From: Xanthomonas sp. XNM01
GTDB taxonomy: Bacteria; Pseudomonadota; Gammaproteobacteria; Xanthomonadales; Xanthomonadaceae
Direction of reading: 5' to 3'
DNA: 64,000 nt
Assembly: GCF_014851915.1 (NCBI RefSeq)
Contig: NZ_JACVAP010000001.1
Location: 124,001 to 188,000 of the forward strand
Shown: positions 51,042 through 59,640 of the stretch, piece by piece
How positions within the stretch are numbered: the first letter of the stretch is position 1
How the letters are laid out: each line of letters begins with the position of its first letter
Made by a program: the position numbers and the translations under genes
Notes under the pieces: model-generated
Seen by the model: only the letters and a program-made list of their open reading frames with translations
Told to the model about the DNA's origin: nothing
The model's database searches: none

Positions 51042-52784
51042 ATGAGCGCGATCGAACGCCACCTGCAGGACCGCTACCCGCACTGGTTCCATGGGCGTCG
51101 CGTCCTGGTGGTGCGCCCGTTGCTCCGCGGCCTGCAGCGCTGGTCGCGGCTGGACCGGGCCGAGGCCTTCCTGGCCGAACATGGCGGTCTGCGCGGTTTC
51201 GACTTCGTCCGTGCCGCGCTGGCCCATCTGGGCGCCGTCCACCATGCGGCGCCGGCCGACATCGCGCGGATTCCCGCCAGCGGCCGGCTGCTGATCATCG
51301 CCAACCATCCGTCCGGCGCGCTCGATGCGCTGGCCCTGCTCGACTGCGTGGGCCGGGTCCGGCAGGACGTGCGGATCGTGGCCAACGACCTGTTGTCGAT
51401 GCTCGACGGCCTGCAGCCGCTGCTGCTGCCGGTGCGGATCCTGGGCGGTACGCCGGGTGCGTCCAGTCTGGCGGCGATCGAGCAGGCGCTGGAACGCGAG
51501 CAGTGCGTGATCGTGTTCCCGGCCGGTGAGGTGTCGCGGCTGGGCCTGCGCGGCATCGCCGATACCCGCTGGCGACATGGCGTCGTCCGCTTCGCGCGGC
51601 GCACCGGTGCGCCGGTGCTGCCGGTGTGGATCCAGACGCGCAATTCGGCGCTGTTCTACGGCGCGTCGGCCGTGTTCAAGCCGGCCGGCACGGTGCTGCT
51701 GGCGCGCGAGATGTACACGCCGCGGCGGCAGCCGATCGCGCTGGCGTTCGGCCAGCCGCGGCAGCTGCCGGCGGATGTGCCGGCAGAGCTGCTGCTGCGC
51801 GCACTGCGCCGCGAACTGTATGGCCTGGCGAAGCGGCGCAAGCCCGGTCGCCTGCCGGTGGCGGATGCTGGCGCCGCGACCGGCCCCGAAGCGCTGGCCG
51901 AACCGGTCGATCCGCAGCAGGTGGCCGCCGGCATCGCCGCGCTCGACCTGCTCGGCAGCACCCGCGACGGCCGCCAGATCCGGGTCGGGCGGCTGGCCGC
52001 CGGTGCGCCGCTGCTGCGCGAACTCGGCCGCCTGCGCGAGCTGACCTTCCGCGCGGTGGGCGAGGGTACCGGCCGCGCGCTGGACCTGGACCGCTACGAC
52101 GCCTGGTACGAGCACATCGTGCTGTGGGACGCGCCGACCGCGCGCGTGGTCGGCGCCTACCGCGTGGCCCGCGGCGCGCGCGTGCTGGCCGAGCGTGGGC
52201 TGGGCGGTTTCTACACCGCCGCGTTGTTCCGCTACGGCGAGGCGATGCTGCCGAAGATCGCGGCCGGGATGGAGCTGGGCCGCAGTTTCGTCGTCCCGGA
52301 CGAGTGGGGCGGGCGCAGCATCGACTACCTGTGGCAGGGCATCGGCGCCTACCTGCGGCGGCACCCGCAGGTGCGCCACCTGTTCGGTCCGGTGTCGATC
52401 AGCGCGGCGCTGCCGGAAGCGGCGCGCGCGCAGATCGTCGGCTACTACGCGCGCTACTACGGCACCACCGACAGCGGCGATGCGATCTCCGCGCAGCCGT
52501 TCCCGTGTCCCGCCGCGCTGCCGCAGTTCGACGGACTCGACGCGGAGACCGCATTCCGTGTGCTGCGGCACAACCTCGATGCGCTCGGCGCGACCCTGCC
52601 GATGCTCTACAAGCAGTACACCGAACTGTGCGAACCCGACGGCGTGCGCTTTCTTGCCTTCGGCATCGACCCGGACTTCGCCGACGCGGTCGATGGCCTG
52701 ATCGAGGTCGACCTGCAGCGGCTGCGGCCGCACAAGCGCCGCCGCTATCTCGGCACCACCGTCACCGGGGAGGCCACCGCATGA
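51042..52784 (+). CDS. olsF: two-domain acyltransferase: PlsC-like N-terminus plus OlsB-like C-terminus (OlsF-like)
   Basis: This 580-residue fusion has an N-terminal 1-acylglycerol-phosphate-type acyltransferase with the HX4D motif at His89 and Asp94 ([13 protein letters not shown]), the second block [20 protein letters not shown], and [16 protein letters not shown]. From about residue 320 a GNAT-like OlsB domain follows ([60 protein letters not shown]). In OlsF enzymes the C-terminal domain N-acylates ornithine and the N-terminal domain O-acylates the product, giving ornithine lipid. That function is inferred from the domain order. Its stop overlaps the next gene by four bases. Confidence 0.8.
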   Translation: MSAIERHLQDRYPHWFHGRRVLVVRPLLRGLQRWSRLDRAEAFLAEHGGLRGFDFVRAALAHLGAVHHAAPADIARIPASGRLLIIANHPSGALDALALLDCVGRVRQDVRIVANDLLSMLDGLQPLLLPVRILGGTPGASSLAAIEQALEREQCVIVFPAGEVSRLGLRGIADTRWRHGVVRFARRTGAPVLPVWIQTRNSALFYGASAVFKPAGTVLLAREMYTPRRQPIALAFGQPRQLPADVPAELLLRALRRELYGLAKRRKPGRLPVADAGAATGPEALAEPVDPQQVAAGIAALDLLGSTRDGRQIRVGRLAAGAPLLRELGRLRELTFRAVGEGTGRALDLDRYDAWYEHIVLWDAPTARVVGAYRVARGARVLAERGLGGFYTAALFRYGEAMLPKIAAGMELGRSFVVPDEWGGRSIDYLWQGIGAYLRRHPQVRHLFGPVSISAALPEAARAQIVGYYARYYGTTDSGDAISAQPFPCPAALPQFDGLDAETAFRVLRHNLDALGATLPMLYKQYTELCEPDGVRFLAFGIDPDFADAVDGLIEVDLQRLRPHKRRRYLGTTVTGEATA

Positions 52785-53593
52785 GCCCCGCGCCCGTCGC
52801 CTTGCCGGTTCACCGCACCGTGTTCCTGTCCGACGTGCACCTTGGTTCGCGCCACTGCCACGCGGCCGAACTGGCCGATTTCCTCGGCACGCTGCGCTGC
52901 CGCCAGCTGTACCTGGTCGGCGACATCGTCGACCTGTGGTGGATGGCGCAGCGGCGCGCCGCCTGGGGCCCGGCCCACCAGCGCGTGGTCGACGCGCTGC
53001 ACCGGCTGGCGCGCGAGGGCACCGAGCTGATCTACGTGCCGGGCAACCACGACCGCCCGCTGCGGCGCCTGTGCGGCCTGGTGCTGCCGGCGATGCAGGT
53101 GCGCCGGCGTGCGATCCACGCCACCGCCGATGGCCGCCGGCTGCTGGTGGTGCATGGCGACGACTATGACGCGGCGACGCATTTCGGCGGGCTGCAGGAA
53201 AAGTTCGGCGACTGGCTGTATTACCGCATCCTCACCGGCAACCAGTGGTTCAACCGCGCGCGCCGCCGATTGGGCTTGCGCTACTGGTCGCTGTCGGAAT
53301 TCCTGAAGCGGCGCAGCGCGGCGGCCGAGCGCTACATCGACCGCTTCGTCCAGGCCGGGCTCGACGATGCGCGCCGGCGCGGGCTGGATGGCATCGTCTG
53401 CGGGCACATCCACCGGGCCGGCCTGTTCGAGCGCGATGGGCTGGTCTATGCGAACGATGGCGACTGGGTCGAAAGCCTGACCGTGCTGGCCGAGGCCGCC
53501 GACGGCAGCCTGCGCCTGCTGGCGCACAGCGGCGAGACGCTGGCCGAGCTGCTTGCGCGGCCGCAGCCGGGCCACCTGCCGCAGGCGGCATGA
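52781..53593 (+). CDS. LpxH-like UDP-2,3-diacylglucosamine diphosphatase family phosphoesterase
   Basis: This is a 270-residue dimetal phosphoesterase. Its ligands are all present: VFLSDVHLGSRHC, YLVGDIVDLWW, VPGNHDRPLRR, LVVHGDDYDAATHFG and IVCGHIHRAGLF, followed by YANDGDWVESLTVLAE. The GDIVDLWW form and the FGGLQEKFGDWLYYRILTGN lipid-binding region are typical of the LpxH2-like group, which may act on lipid A precursors or other pyrophosphorylated lipids. It is translationally coupled (ATGA) to the OlsF-like acyltransferase, so a shared lipid pathway is likely. A canonical lpxH may exist elsewhere. Confidence 0.88.
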   Translation: MSPAPVALPVHRTVFLSDVHLGSRHCHAAELADFLGTLRCRQLYLVGDIVDLWWMAQRRAAWGPAHQRVVDALHRLAREGTELIYVPGNHDRPLRRLCGLVLPAMQVRRRAIHATADGRRLLVVHGDDYDAATHFGGLQEKFGDWLYYRILTGNQWFNRARRRLGLRYWSLSEFLKRRSAAAERYIDRFVQAGLDDARRRGLDGIVCGHIHRAGLFERDGLVYANDGDWVESLTVLAEAADGSLRLLAHSGETLAELLARPQPGHLPQAA

Positions 53594-53682
53594 ACGGCGA
53601 CGCCGCCGGCCCGGTGCGATGGCAGCGGCGGCGCAGGGCGACACGGTAGGATCGGTGTCCTTCTCCTGCTGCCGGCCCACGC

Positions 53683-54765
53683 GTGGATTCACTGACCCAG
53701 ATCGTTCTTGGCGGCGCCGTCGCCGCCGCCATCGCACCGGCCGGCCACCGCCGCGCCGCGCTGCTCGCCGGTGCCGCGCTCGGCACCTTGCCCGACCTCG
53801 ACTCGCTGCCGCTGCTGCTGCTCAGCGACAACCCGGTGACGCTGATGACCGCGCACCGCGGCTTCAGCCATTCGCTGTTCGTGCTGCCGCTGTTCGCCAC
53901 GCTGCTGTGGTGGCTGTTCCTGAAGTTCGGCAACGGCCGCGTGGCGGCCTCGCCGCGGCGCTGGTTCTGGGCGATCCAGCTGGCCCTGATCACCCATCCG
54001 CTGCTCGACGCGTTCACCGTCTACGGCACCCAGCTGTGGTGGCCGCTGATGCCGCCGCCGGCGATGTGGTCCAGCGTGTTCATCATCGACCTCGGCTATA
54101 CGCTGTGGCTGCTGATCGCCTGCGCCATCGCCTGGTTCGCGCGCGCGCGGCCGCTGGCGCAGAAGGCGTTGCTGGCCGGTCTGGTGCTGAGCAGCGCCTA
54201 CCTGGGCTGGTCGCTGATCGCCAAGGGCATGGTCGAGCGCGAAGCGCAGCGCAGCCTGGCGGCGATGGGCCTGGGCGATGCGCCGCGTTTCTCGGTGCCG
54301 TCGCCGTTCAACACGCTGCTGTGGCGGGTGGTGGCGATGACGCCGACCGGCTACGTCGAGGGCGAGCGTTCGCTGGTCGCCGACAGCGGGCCGATCGTGT
54401 TCCGCGGCTACCCGTCCAACACCCAGGCGCTGGGCGAGGCCGGCGACGTGCCCGACGTGCAGCGCCTGCTCTGGTTCAACCGCGGCTTCATGCGCGTGCG
54501 CGAACGCGACGGCGTACTGGAACTGTCCGACCTGCGCATGGGCAGCGAGCCGGACTACAGCTTCGTGTTCGCCGTGGCCCAGCGCGACGCCGACGGGCGC
54601 TTCCAGCCGCTGGCGCCGTCGCGGCAGCTCCGTGAGCCGGTGCGGGTGCGGCGCGAACTGTCGCGGATGTGGGAGCGGATCTGGGTGATGCCGCTGGCCG
54701 CACCGCTGCATCCGGACGCGGCGGCTCCGGCGCCTGCTGCAGGGACAGGCGGCGCCGCGGAGTGA
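53683..54765 (+). CDS. membrane-bound metal-dependent hydrolase, DUF457/YdjM-like
   Basis: This 360-residue inner-membrane protein starts with GTG (53683). It begins MDSLTQIVLGGAVAAAIAPA, and has LGTLPDLDSLPLLLLSD and AHRGFSHSLFVLPLFATLLW. These His/Asp-bearing helices define the DUF457 family. Further helices are ALITHPLLDAFTVYG and SSVFIIDLGYTLWLLIACAI. After the membrane part, a soluble C-terminal domain of about 160 residues (VEGERSLVADSGPIVFRGYP, LELSDLRMGSEPDYSFVFAV) is present. A polyproline-poor Ala-rich tail ends it. The substrate is unknown. It follows the phosphoesterase by 89 bases and may belong to the same lipid cluster. Confidence 0.88.
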   Translation: MDSLTQIVLGGAVAAAIAPAGHRRAALLAGAALGTLPDLDSLPLLLLSDNPVTLMTAHRGFSHSLFVLPLFATLLWWLFLKFGNGRVAASPRRWFWAIQLALITHPLLDAFTVYGTQLWWPLMPPPAMWSSVFIIDLGYTLWLLIACAIAWFARARPLAQKALLAGLVLSSAYLGWSLIAKGMVEREAQRSLAAMGLGDAPRFSVPSPFNTLLWRVVAMTPTGYVEGERSLVADSGPIVFRGYPSNTQALGEAGDVPDVQRLLWFNRGFMRVRERDGVLELSDLRMGSEPDYSFVFAVAQRDADGRFQPLAPSRQLREPVRVRRELSRMWERIWVMPLAAPLHPDAAAPAPAAGTGGAAE

Positions 54766-54834
54766 GCGCAACGCGTCGAGCGCCCGGACTGCTTCAGTGG
54801 CTCCGGGCGTCGCGCTGGCCCGGCCGGATCGGTG

Positions 54835-54947
54835 GAGCGTGGCGTCGTGCGGTCCGGGCCGGGTCAGTACACCGCGGCATCGTGCCGGCCGGGCCAGGTC
54901 AGTAGACCGCGGCGTCGTGCCAGCCGGGCCAGGTCAGTACACCGTGG
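54835..54947. repeat. 35-bp tandem repeat overlapping the 3' end of a methyltransferase gene
   Basis: Two full units, 54856-54890 and 54891-54925, begin GGGCCRGGTCAGTASACCGC and differ at a few positions. A third partial unit starts at 54926 and runs into the methyltransferase stop region. A degenerate half unit (54835-54855, GCGTGGCGTCGTGCGG) precedes them. Each copy carries TCAGTACACC or TCAGTAGACC, the reverse complement of the gene's final Val-Tyr-stop. Confidence 0.85.
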
Positions 54948-55749
54948 CCCGGGCCTGCACGAACGAGTAGAAGAACACGGCGTCGGGGTCGTTCTGGACC
55001 CGGCGCATCTCGGCGCGCACGCCGGCGACGGTGTCGGCATCGACCGCACCGGCGGCCAGCAGCTGGTCGGCCGCCGACAGCAGCAGGTCTTCCCAGAACG
55101 CGATCATCGTCTTGCGCCGGGCCGGTTCGCGGTTGTCCAGGTGCAGGGTCTTGATCGAGGTGGCGACATCGCGGAAACCACCCGCCAGCAGCAGGTTGCC
55201 GAGCTTGGCGCCGACGAAGGGATCGCCGCCGTGGTCGTGCTGGAAGTCGTTGAAGGCCATCCAGTAGCGCCACACGTTGGGCGAGTACGGATGCAGCAGG
55301 AACGAGGCGTTCATCACTTCGGTGATGTACACCGGCGAGCCCGGCGCCAGCACCCGGCGCACCTCGTTGAGCACCCGTGCCGGCGAGGGCACGTGTTCCA
55401 GCACCCAGCACAGGAAGGCGGCATCGAACTGGCGCGGCTCGAACGGCAGGTCGGCGGCGTCGGCCTGGTGCAGGGTGTAGCGGTCGCGGCACCACGGCGT
55501 GCGTTCGAGATTGCTGCGGGCGGTGTCCAGCTGCGCCGGGCTCAGGTCGACGCCGGTGACGTGCAGCTCCGGGAAGCGGCGCAGCAGGATCTCGGTCTGC
55601 GCGCCGACGCCGCTGCCGACCTCCAGCAGGCGGCGCGCGCCGCTGTAGTCGATGTCGCCGAACAGCGTGGTTTCGAGCAGGCGCGCCTGGCGGACCAGAC
55701 GGTGCTGTTCGACGTCGGAGAATCCGTGCAGATAGGTCGGCGTGGTCAT
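54934..55749 (-). CDS. class I SAM-dependent methyltransferase
   Basis: This 271-residue methyltransferase of the UbiE/Methyltransf_11 type starts at the ATG at 55749 (MTTPTYLHGFSDVEQHRLVR). Motif I is LLEVGSGVGAQTEILLRRF, the acidic ribose-binding residue is in VTGVDLSPAQLDTARSNL, and FLCWVLEHVPSPARVLNEVR plus LAPGSPVYITEVMNASFLLH complete the fold. The C-terminal half is helical. The last residues (ARATVY, stop) lie in a 35-bp tandem repeat. The substrate is unknown. It sits at the end of the acyltransferase/phosphoesterase cluster but on the opposite strand. Confidence 0.92.
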   Translation of the reverse strand: MTTPTYLHGFSDVEQHRLVRQARLLETTLFGDIDYSGARRLLEVGSGVGAQTEILLRRFPELHVTGVDLSPAQLDTARSNLERTPWCRDRYTLHQADAADLPFEPRQFDAAFLCWVLEHVPSPARVLNEVRRVLAPGSPVYITEVMNASFLLHPYSPNVWRYWMAFNDFQHDHGGDPFVGAKLGNLLLAGGFRDVATSIKTLHLDNREPARRKTMIAFWEDLLLSAADQLLAAGAVDADTVAGVRAEMRRVQNDPDAVFFYSFVQARATVY

Positions 55750-56053
55750 CGTGGCGCTCCGGGATCGACTGGCGCCGAGTGTAGGCCCGGCCGATGCATC
55801 CCGGATGCGGCGGAGCGGCATGCCGGCGGGACGATCCGTTGCAGGTGTCCGCAACGGTGACCCGGAAACTGCTCGATGTCCTGCTGCGCTCGCCGGCCTG
55901 TGCGCGTGGGGTGCCCGGCATCGCGCAGCGATGGCTCACAGGATGGCCGCGATGGAACAGGCGTCATGTCGCATTCATCGCCCACAAGCCGCACTTCCGG
56001 CGCTCGGTCGCGGGGCATCCGCCGCCGCGCGCGACAGCCCCTGGACGTGATCG
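55750..56053. other. intergenic region without a recognisable gene
   Basis: Roughly 300 bases between the methyltransferase start and the dusB stop. Short open frames here have no family-like sequence, RBS or start. I see no RNA gene or convincing terminator. Confidence 0.5.
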
Positions 56054-57052
56054 TCAGGCCGCGCTGGCCAGCTCCGGGCGGACCCCGGCGATCAGCGCAT
56101 CGAAATAGTCGCGGGTCAGCGCCAGCTGCGCCTCCGGCGTCTCGGCGCGGTTGACCACGGCGCGGAACGCGGCGTTGTCCGGATGGTCCTTCGCGTACCA
56201 GCCCAGGTGCTTGCGCGCGATCCGCACGCCCTGCGGTTGCCCGTAGAACGCGTGTAGCGCCTGCAGGTGGCCGAGCAGGGTGTCGCGGACCTCGGCCAGC
56301 GACGGCGGCGCCAGCAGTTCGCCGGTGGCCAGGTAATGGGCGACCTCGCGGAAGATCCACGGCCGGCCCTGTGCGGCGCGGCCGATCATCACCGCGTCGC
56401 AGCCGGTCTCGCGCAGCACCTGCGCGGCCTTCTGCGGCGAATCGATGTCGCCGTTGGCGGTGACCGGAATGCGCAGGTCGGCCTTGATCGCGGCGATCGT
56501 CGCGTACTCGGCCTGGCCGGTGTAATGCTGGTCGCGGGTGCGGCCGTGCACGGCCAGCGCGGCGATGCCGCAGTCCTCGGCGATGCGCGCGATCACCGGT
56601 GCGTTGCGGTGGTCGCAGTCCCAGCCGGTGCGGATCTTCAGGGTCACCGGCACGTCGACCGCGCCGACCACCGCCGCCAGGATCCGCGCCACCAGCGCCT
56701 CGTCCCGCATCAGCGCCGAGCCGGCCCAGGCGTTGCAGACCTTCTTGGCCGGGCAGCCCATGTTGATGTCGATGATCTGCGCGCCGTGGTCGACGTTGTA
56801 GCGGGCGGCCTCGGCCAGCTGGGTCGGCTCGGTGCCGGCGATCTGCACGTCGATCGGGTCGGGCTCGCCGTCGTGGTCCATCCGGTGCAGCGACTTGCGC
56901 GTGCTCCAGAAGCGCGGGTCGCTGATGGTCATCTCGGACACGGCAAGACCGGCGCCCAAGCGCTTGCACAGCTGCCGGAACGGCTTGTCGGTGACCCCGG
57001 CCATCGGGGCCAGGATCACCTTCGGTTCGATGCGGTAGGGGCCGATCTGCAT
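56054..57052 (-). CDS. dusB: tRNA-dihydrouridine synthase DusB
   Basis: This FMN enzyme reduces specific uridines in the tRNA D-loop. It is 332 residues long and starts MQIGPYRIEPKVILAPMAGV. The catalytic cysteine is Cys100 in IDINMGCPAKKVCNAWAGSA, whose sequence is the DusB form rather than DusA or DusC. FMN contacts are in LAPMAGVTDKPFR and VTANGDIDSPQKA with MIGRAAQGRPWIF. The fis gene that usually follows dusB in enterobacteria is absent. It is followed on the minus strand side by a gap, and preceded by the kinase gene 52 bases upstream. Confidence 0.96.
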   Translation of the reverse strand: MQIGPYRIEPKVILAPMAGVTDKPFRQLCKRLGAGLAVSEMTISDPRFWSTRKSLHRMDHDGEPDPIDVQIAGTEPTQLAEAARYNVDHGAQIIDINMGCPAKKVCNAWAGSALMRDEALVARILAAVVGAVDVPVTLKIRTGWDCDHRNAPVIARIAEDCGIAALAVHGRTRDQHYTGQAEYATIAAIKADLRIPVTANGDIDSPQKAAQVLRETGCDAVMIGRAAQGRPWIFREVAHYLATGELLAPPSLAEVRDTLLGHLQALHAFYGQPQGVRIARKHLGWYAKDHPDNAAFRAVVNRAETPEAQLALTRDYFDALIAGVRPELASAA

Positions 57053-57104
57053 GGTGCGGAGTGTAGCGGCGCCGGTGTCCGGGCCCGATCACGGGCCCGT
57101 GGGC

Positions 57105-58070
57105 TCAGCCCTCGAAGCGCGCGCGGACCTCGTCCAGCCGCGGCATCGCCTCGGCGGCGCCGGCGCGTTCGGTCGACAGCGCCGCATAGCGGTTGGCGAA
57201 CCGCACGTGGGTGGCGAAGGCGGCGTTCGGCTCCTGCGCCAGCGAGGCGACCAGCGCACCGTTGAACGCGTCGCCGGCACCGGTGGTGTCGCTGGCGGTC
57301 ACGCTCTCGGCGCCGACCCGGTAGTAGGGCTGCGCGTCGCCACGCGGCTGTTCCTCGGAATGCGAGACGAACACGCCGACCGAGCCGAGCGTGACCACCA
57401 CGGTGCCGTGCGGCAGCAGCTTGCGGCACAGGCCATGCAGGCTGACACCGTCCAGCGCGGCCACCGCGTCCGGCTCGATGCGCTCGCCGACATGGCGTAC
57501 CAGCAGCGCGGCGAACTCGGTCTCGTTGGGGGTCAGCAGGTCGGCCAGGCGCAGCAGGCCGATGCTGGTGCTGGCATTGGCCGGCGCCGGATTGAGCACG
57601 GTGGTGACGCCGGTTTCGCGGGCCAGGCCCAGCGCCGCCTCGATCGCCTCCACCGGCGATTCCAGCTGGGCGAGCAGGGCGCCGGCATCGCGCAGCACCG
57701 GGCGGATGTTCTGTACGTGGTCCGCGCTCAGCGTGCCGTTGGCACCGGCGCCGACGACGATGCTGTTGCGGCCGCGGGCGTCGACGTAGATGCCCGCGGT
57801 GCCGGTCGGCTGGTCGCTGGCCTCGGCATGCAGCTTGATCGCATCGCCTGCGGCCAGGTCGCGCGCCAGGGCGCCGCCGACATCGTCGCCGAGCGAACAG
57901 ACGAACCGGGTATTGGCGCCGGCGCGCGCCGCGGCCACCGCCTGGTTGAAGCCCTTGCCGCCCGGGCCGGTGCTGTACTGGCCGGCGATGGTCGCGCCGA
58001 CGGCGGGCAGGTCGGCGCAGCGCCAGACATGGTCCACGTTGAAGGAGCCGACGACGATGACGGAATGCAT
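57105..58070 (-). CDS. PfkB family kinase, ribokinase-like (sugar or nucleoside kinase)
   Basis: This 321-residue carbohydrate kinase has the PfkB signatures GPGGKGFNQAVAAARAGANT (substrate side) and SDTTGAGDAFNGALVASLAQ (catalytic Asp near residue 255). The opening VIVVGSFNVDHVWRCADLP is of the ribokinase kind, as are NPAPANASTSIGLL and NETEFAALL. It lies 50 bases downstream of a CNT nucleoside transporter on the same strand, so it may phosphorylate an imported nucleoside or ribose released from it. Ribokinase is the default call. Nucleoside kinase is the alternative. Confidence 0.85.
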   Translation of the reverse strand: MHSVIVVGSFNVDHVWRCADLPAVGATIAGQYSTGPGGKGFNQAVAAARAGANTRFVCSLGDDVGGALARDLAAGDAIKLHAEASDQPTGTAGIYVDARGRNSIVVGAGANGTLSADHVQNIRPVLRDAGALLAQLESPVEAIEAALGLARETGVTTVLNPAPANASTSIGLLRLADLLTPNETEFAALLVRHVGERIEPDAVAALDGVSLHGLCRKLLPHGTVVVTLGSVGVFVSHSEEQPRGDAQPYYRVGAESVTASDTTGAGDAFNGALVASLAQEPNAAFATHVRFANRYAALSTERAGAAEAMPRLDEVRARFEG

Positions 58071-58119
58071 GGGGCCTCGCGATGCTGCAGTGGTGCGGAA
58101 AGAATGTGCCGGACGCGGA

Positions 58120-59418
58120 TCAGCCGAAGTGCGAGAGCACGCCGGCGATGGTCGCGGTCATCAGGGTGGCGATGCTGCCGCCGAGCACGGCGCGCAGGCC
58201 GAAGCGGGCCAGGTCCTGGCGACGCTCCGGGGCCAGGCCGCCGATGCCGCCGATCTGGATCGCGATCGAGCTGAAGTTGGCGAAGCCGCACAGCGCGTAG
58301 GTCGCGATCAGGCGGCCTTCCTCGCTCAGCGACATCCCGGCGACGCGGCCGTTGACGATGTCGGCCAGCTGCAGGTACGCGACGAACTCGTTGATCACGA
58401 CCTTTTGGCCGATCAGCGAACCGACCGTGGTCGCATCGGCCCACGGCACGCCGATCACCCAGGCGATCGGGGCCAGCACGTAGCCGAAGATGGTGGCCAG
58501 GTCGGTCGGGCGGCCGATCGCGGCCTGCAGGCCGGTGACTTCGCCGATCCAGGTCAGCGGCCAGTTGACCATCGCGATCAGGGCGATGAAGGCCAGCAGC
58601 ATCGCGCCGATGTTCAGCGCCAGGCGCAGGCCGTCGCCAGCGCCGGCCGCGGCCGCGTCGATGATGTTGGCGGTGTTCTTCTCCACCTCCATCTTGACCG
58701 TGCCGCGGGTCAGCGGCTCGCCGGTCTCGGGGATCAGGATCTTGGCCACGACCAGGGTCGCCGGCGCGGCCATGATGCTGGCCGCCAGCAGGTGCTTGGC
58801 GTAGAACGCCTGCTGTTCCGGATCGCCGCCGCCGAGCATGCCGACGTAGGCCGCCAGTACGCCGCCGGCGATGTGGGCCATGCCGCCGATCATCATCGTG
58901 ATCAGCTCCGACTCGGTCATCTTCGGGATGTACGGGCGCACGGTCAGCGGTGCTTCGGTCTGGCCGATGAACACGCTGGCGCAGACGCTGGTGGTTTCCG
59001 CACCGGACACGCGCATCACCTTGGTGATCGCCAGCGCCATCACCCGGACCACCGCCTGCATGATGTTCAGGTGGTACATCACGCCCATCAGCGCGGCGAA
59101 GAAGATGATCGTCGGCAGCACCTGGAAGGCGAAGATGAAGCCGTACTTCGAGGTGTCCATCAGGTCGCCGAAGATGAAGGTCGAGCCGGCGTTGACGAAG
59201 GACAGGATGTGGACGAAGCCATGTCCGAGCGCGTCGAACACCTCGCGGCCGCCCGGCACCAGCAGCACCAGCGCGGCGAACGCGATCTGCAGGGTCAGGC
59301 CGGTGGCGACCAGCTTCCAGTCGACGCGGCGCTTGTTGTTCGAGAACAGCCAGACGATGCCGATCAGGACAGCCAGGCCGAACAGGCCGAAACCGACGCG
59401 TCCGAAAGCCTCGAGCAT
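58120..59418 (-). CDS. concentrative nucleoside transporter (NupC/CNT family)
   Basis: This is an inner-membrane Na+ or H+ coupled nucleoside importer of 432 residues. The family signature blocks are present: ALMGVMYHLNIMQAVVRVMA, SVFIGQTEAPLTVRPYIPKM, MIGGMAHIAGGVLAAYVGML, ASIMAAPATLVVAKILIPET, and GEVTGLQAAIGRPTDLATIF. A second-half NNNVAEFVAY-like block reads INEFVAYLQLADI, with YALCGFANFSSIAIQIGGIG near the C-terminus. About ten TM segments are present. It is the first gene of a unit with the PfkB kinase, consistent with uptake and trapping of nucleosides. Confidence 0.95.
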   Translation of the reverse strand: MLEAFGRVGFGLFGLAVLIGIVWLFSNNKRRVDWKLVATGLTLQIAFAALVLLVPGGREVFDALGHGFVHILSFVNAGSTFIFGDLMDTSKYGFIFAFQVLPTIIFFAALMGVMYHLNIMQAVVRVMALAITKVMRVSGAETTSVCASVFIGQTEAPLTVRPYIPKMTESELITMMIGGMAHIAGGVLAAYVGMLGGGDPEQQAFYAKHLLAASIMAAPATLVVAKILIPETGEPLTRGTVKMEVEKNTANIIDAAAAGAGDGLRLALNIGAMLLAFIALIAMVNWPLTWIGEVTGLQAAIGRPTDLATIFGYVLAPIAWVIGVPWADATTVGSLIGQKVVINEFVAYLQLADIVNGRVAGMSLSEEGRLIATYALCGFANFSSIAIQIGGIGGLAPERRQDLARFGLRAVLGGSIATLMTATIAGVLSHFG

Positions 59419-59640
59419 GTGGATATCCCCAGAAGGAATGTTAAAGAATCGCGAAAGCGTAGCAGGTTGAGCGGTCGCGGTGGGTAAGCCGCCGCGACGA
59501 CAGGAAGATGAACGCGCGTTCGCACGCCATTGCCTGCGCGATGGACGCCGCCGCGCGGTGCGTGGGTGCTCGCCCGACGCCCGTGGCGGATGCCGGGTGC
59601 GGGTCCTCTACACTGCCCGCCTGTCACGTGGAGAGCACAC

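Noticed and set aside
54835-54947. 35-bp repeats as a CRISPR or integration site
   Set aside because: The copies are directly adjacent, with no spacers, integrase or att-like tRNA end nearby.
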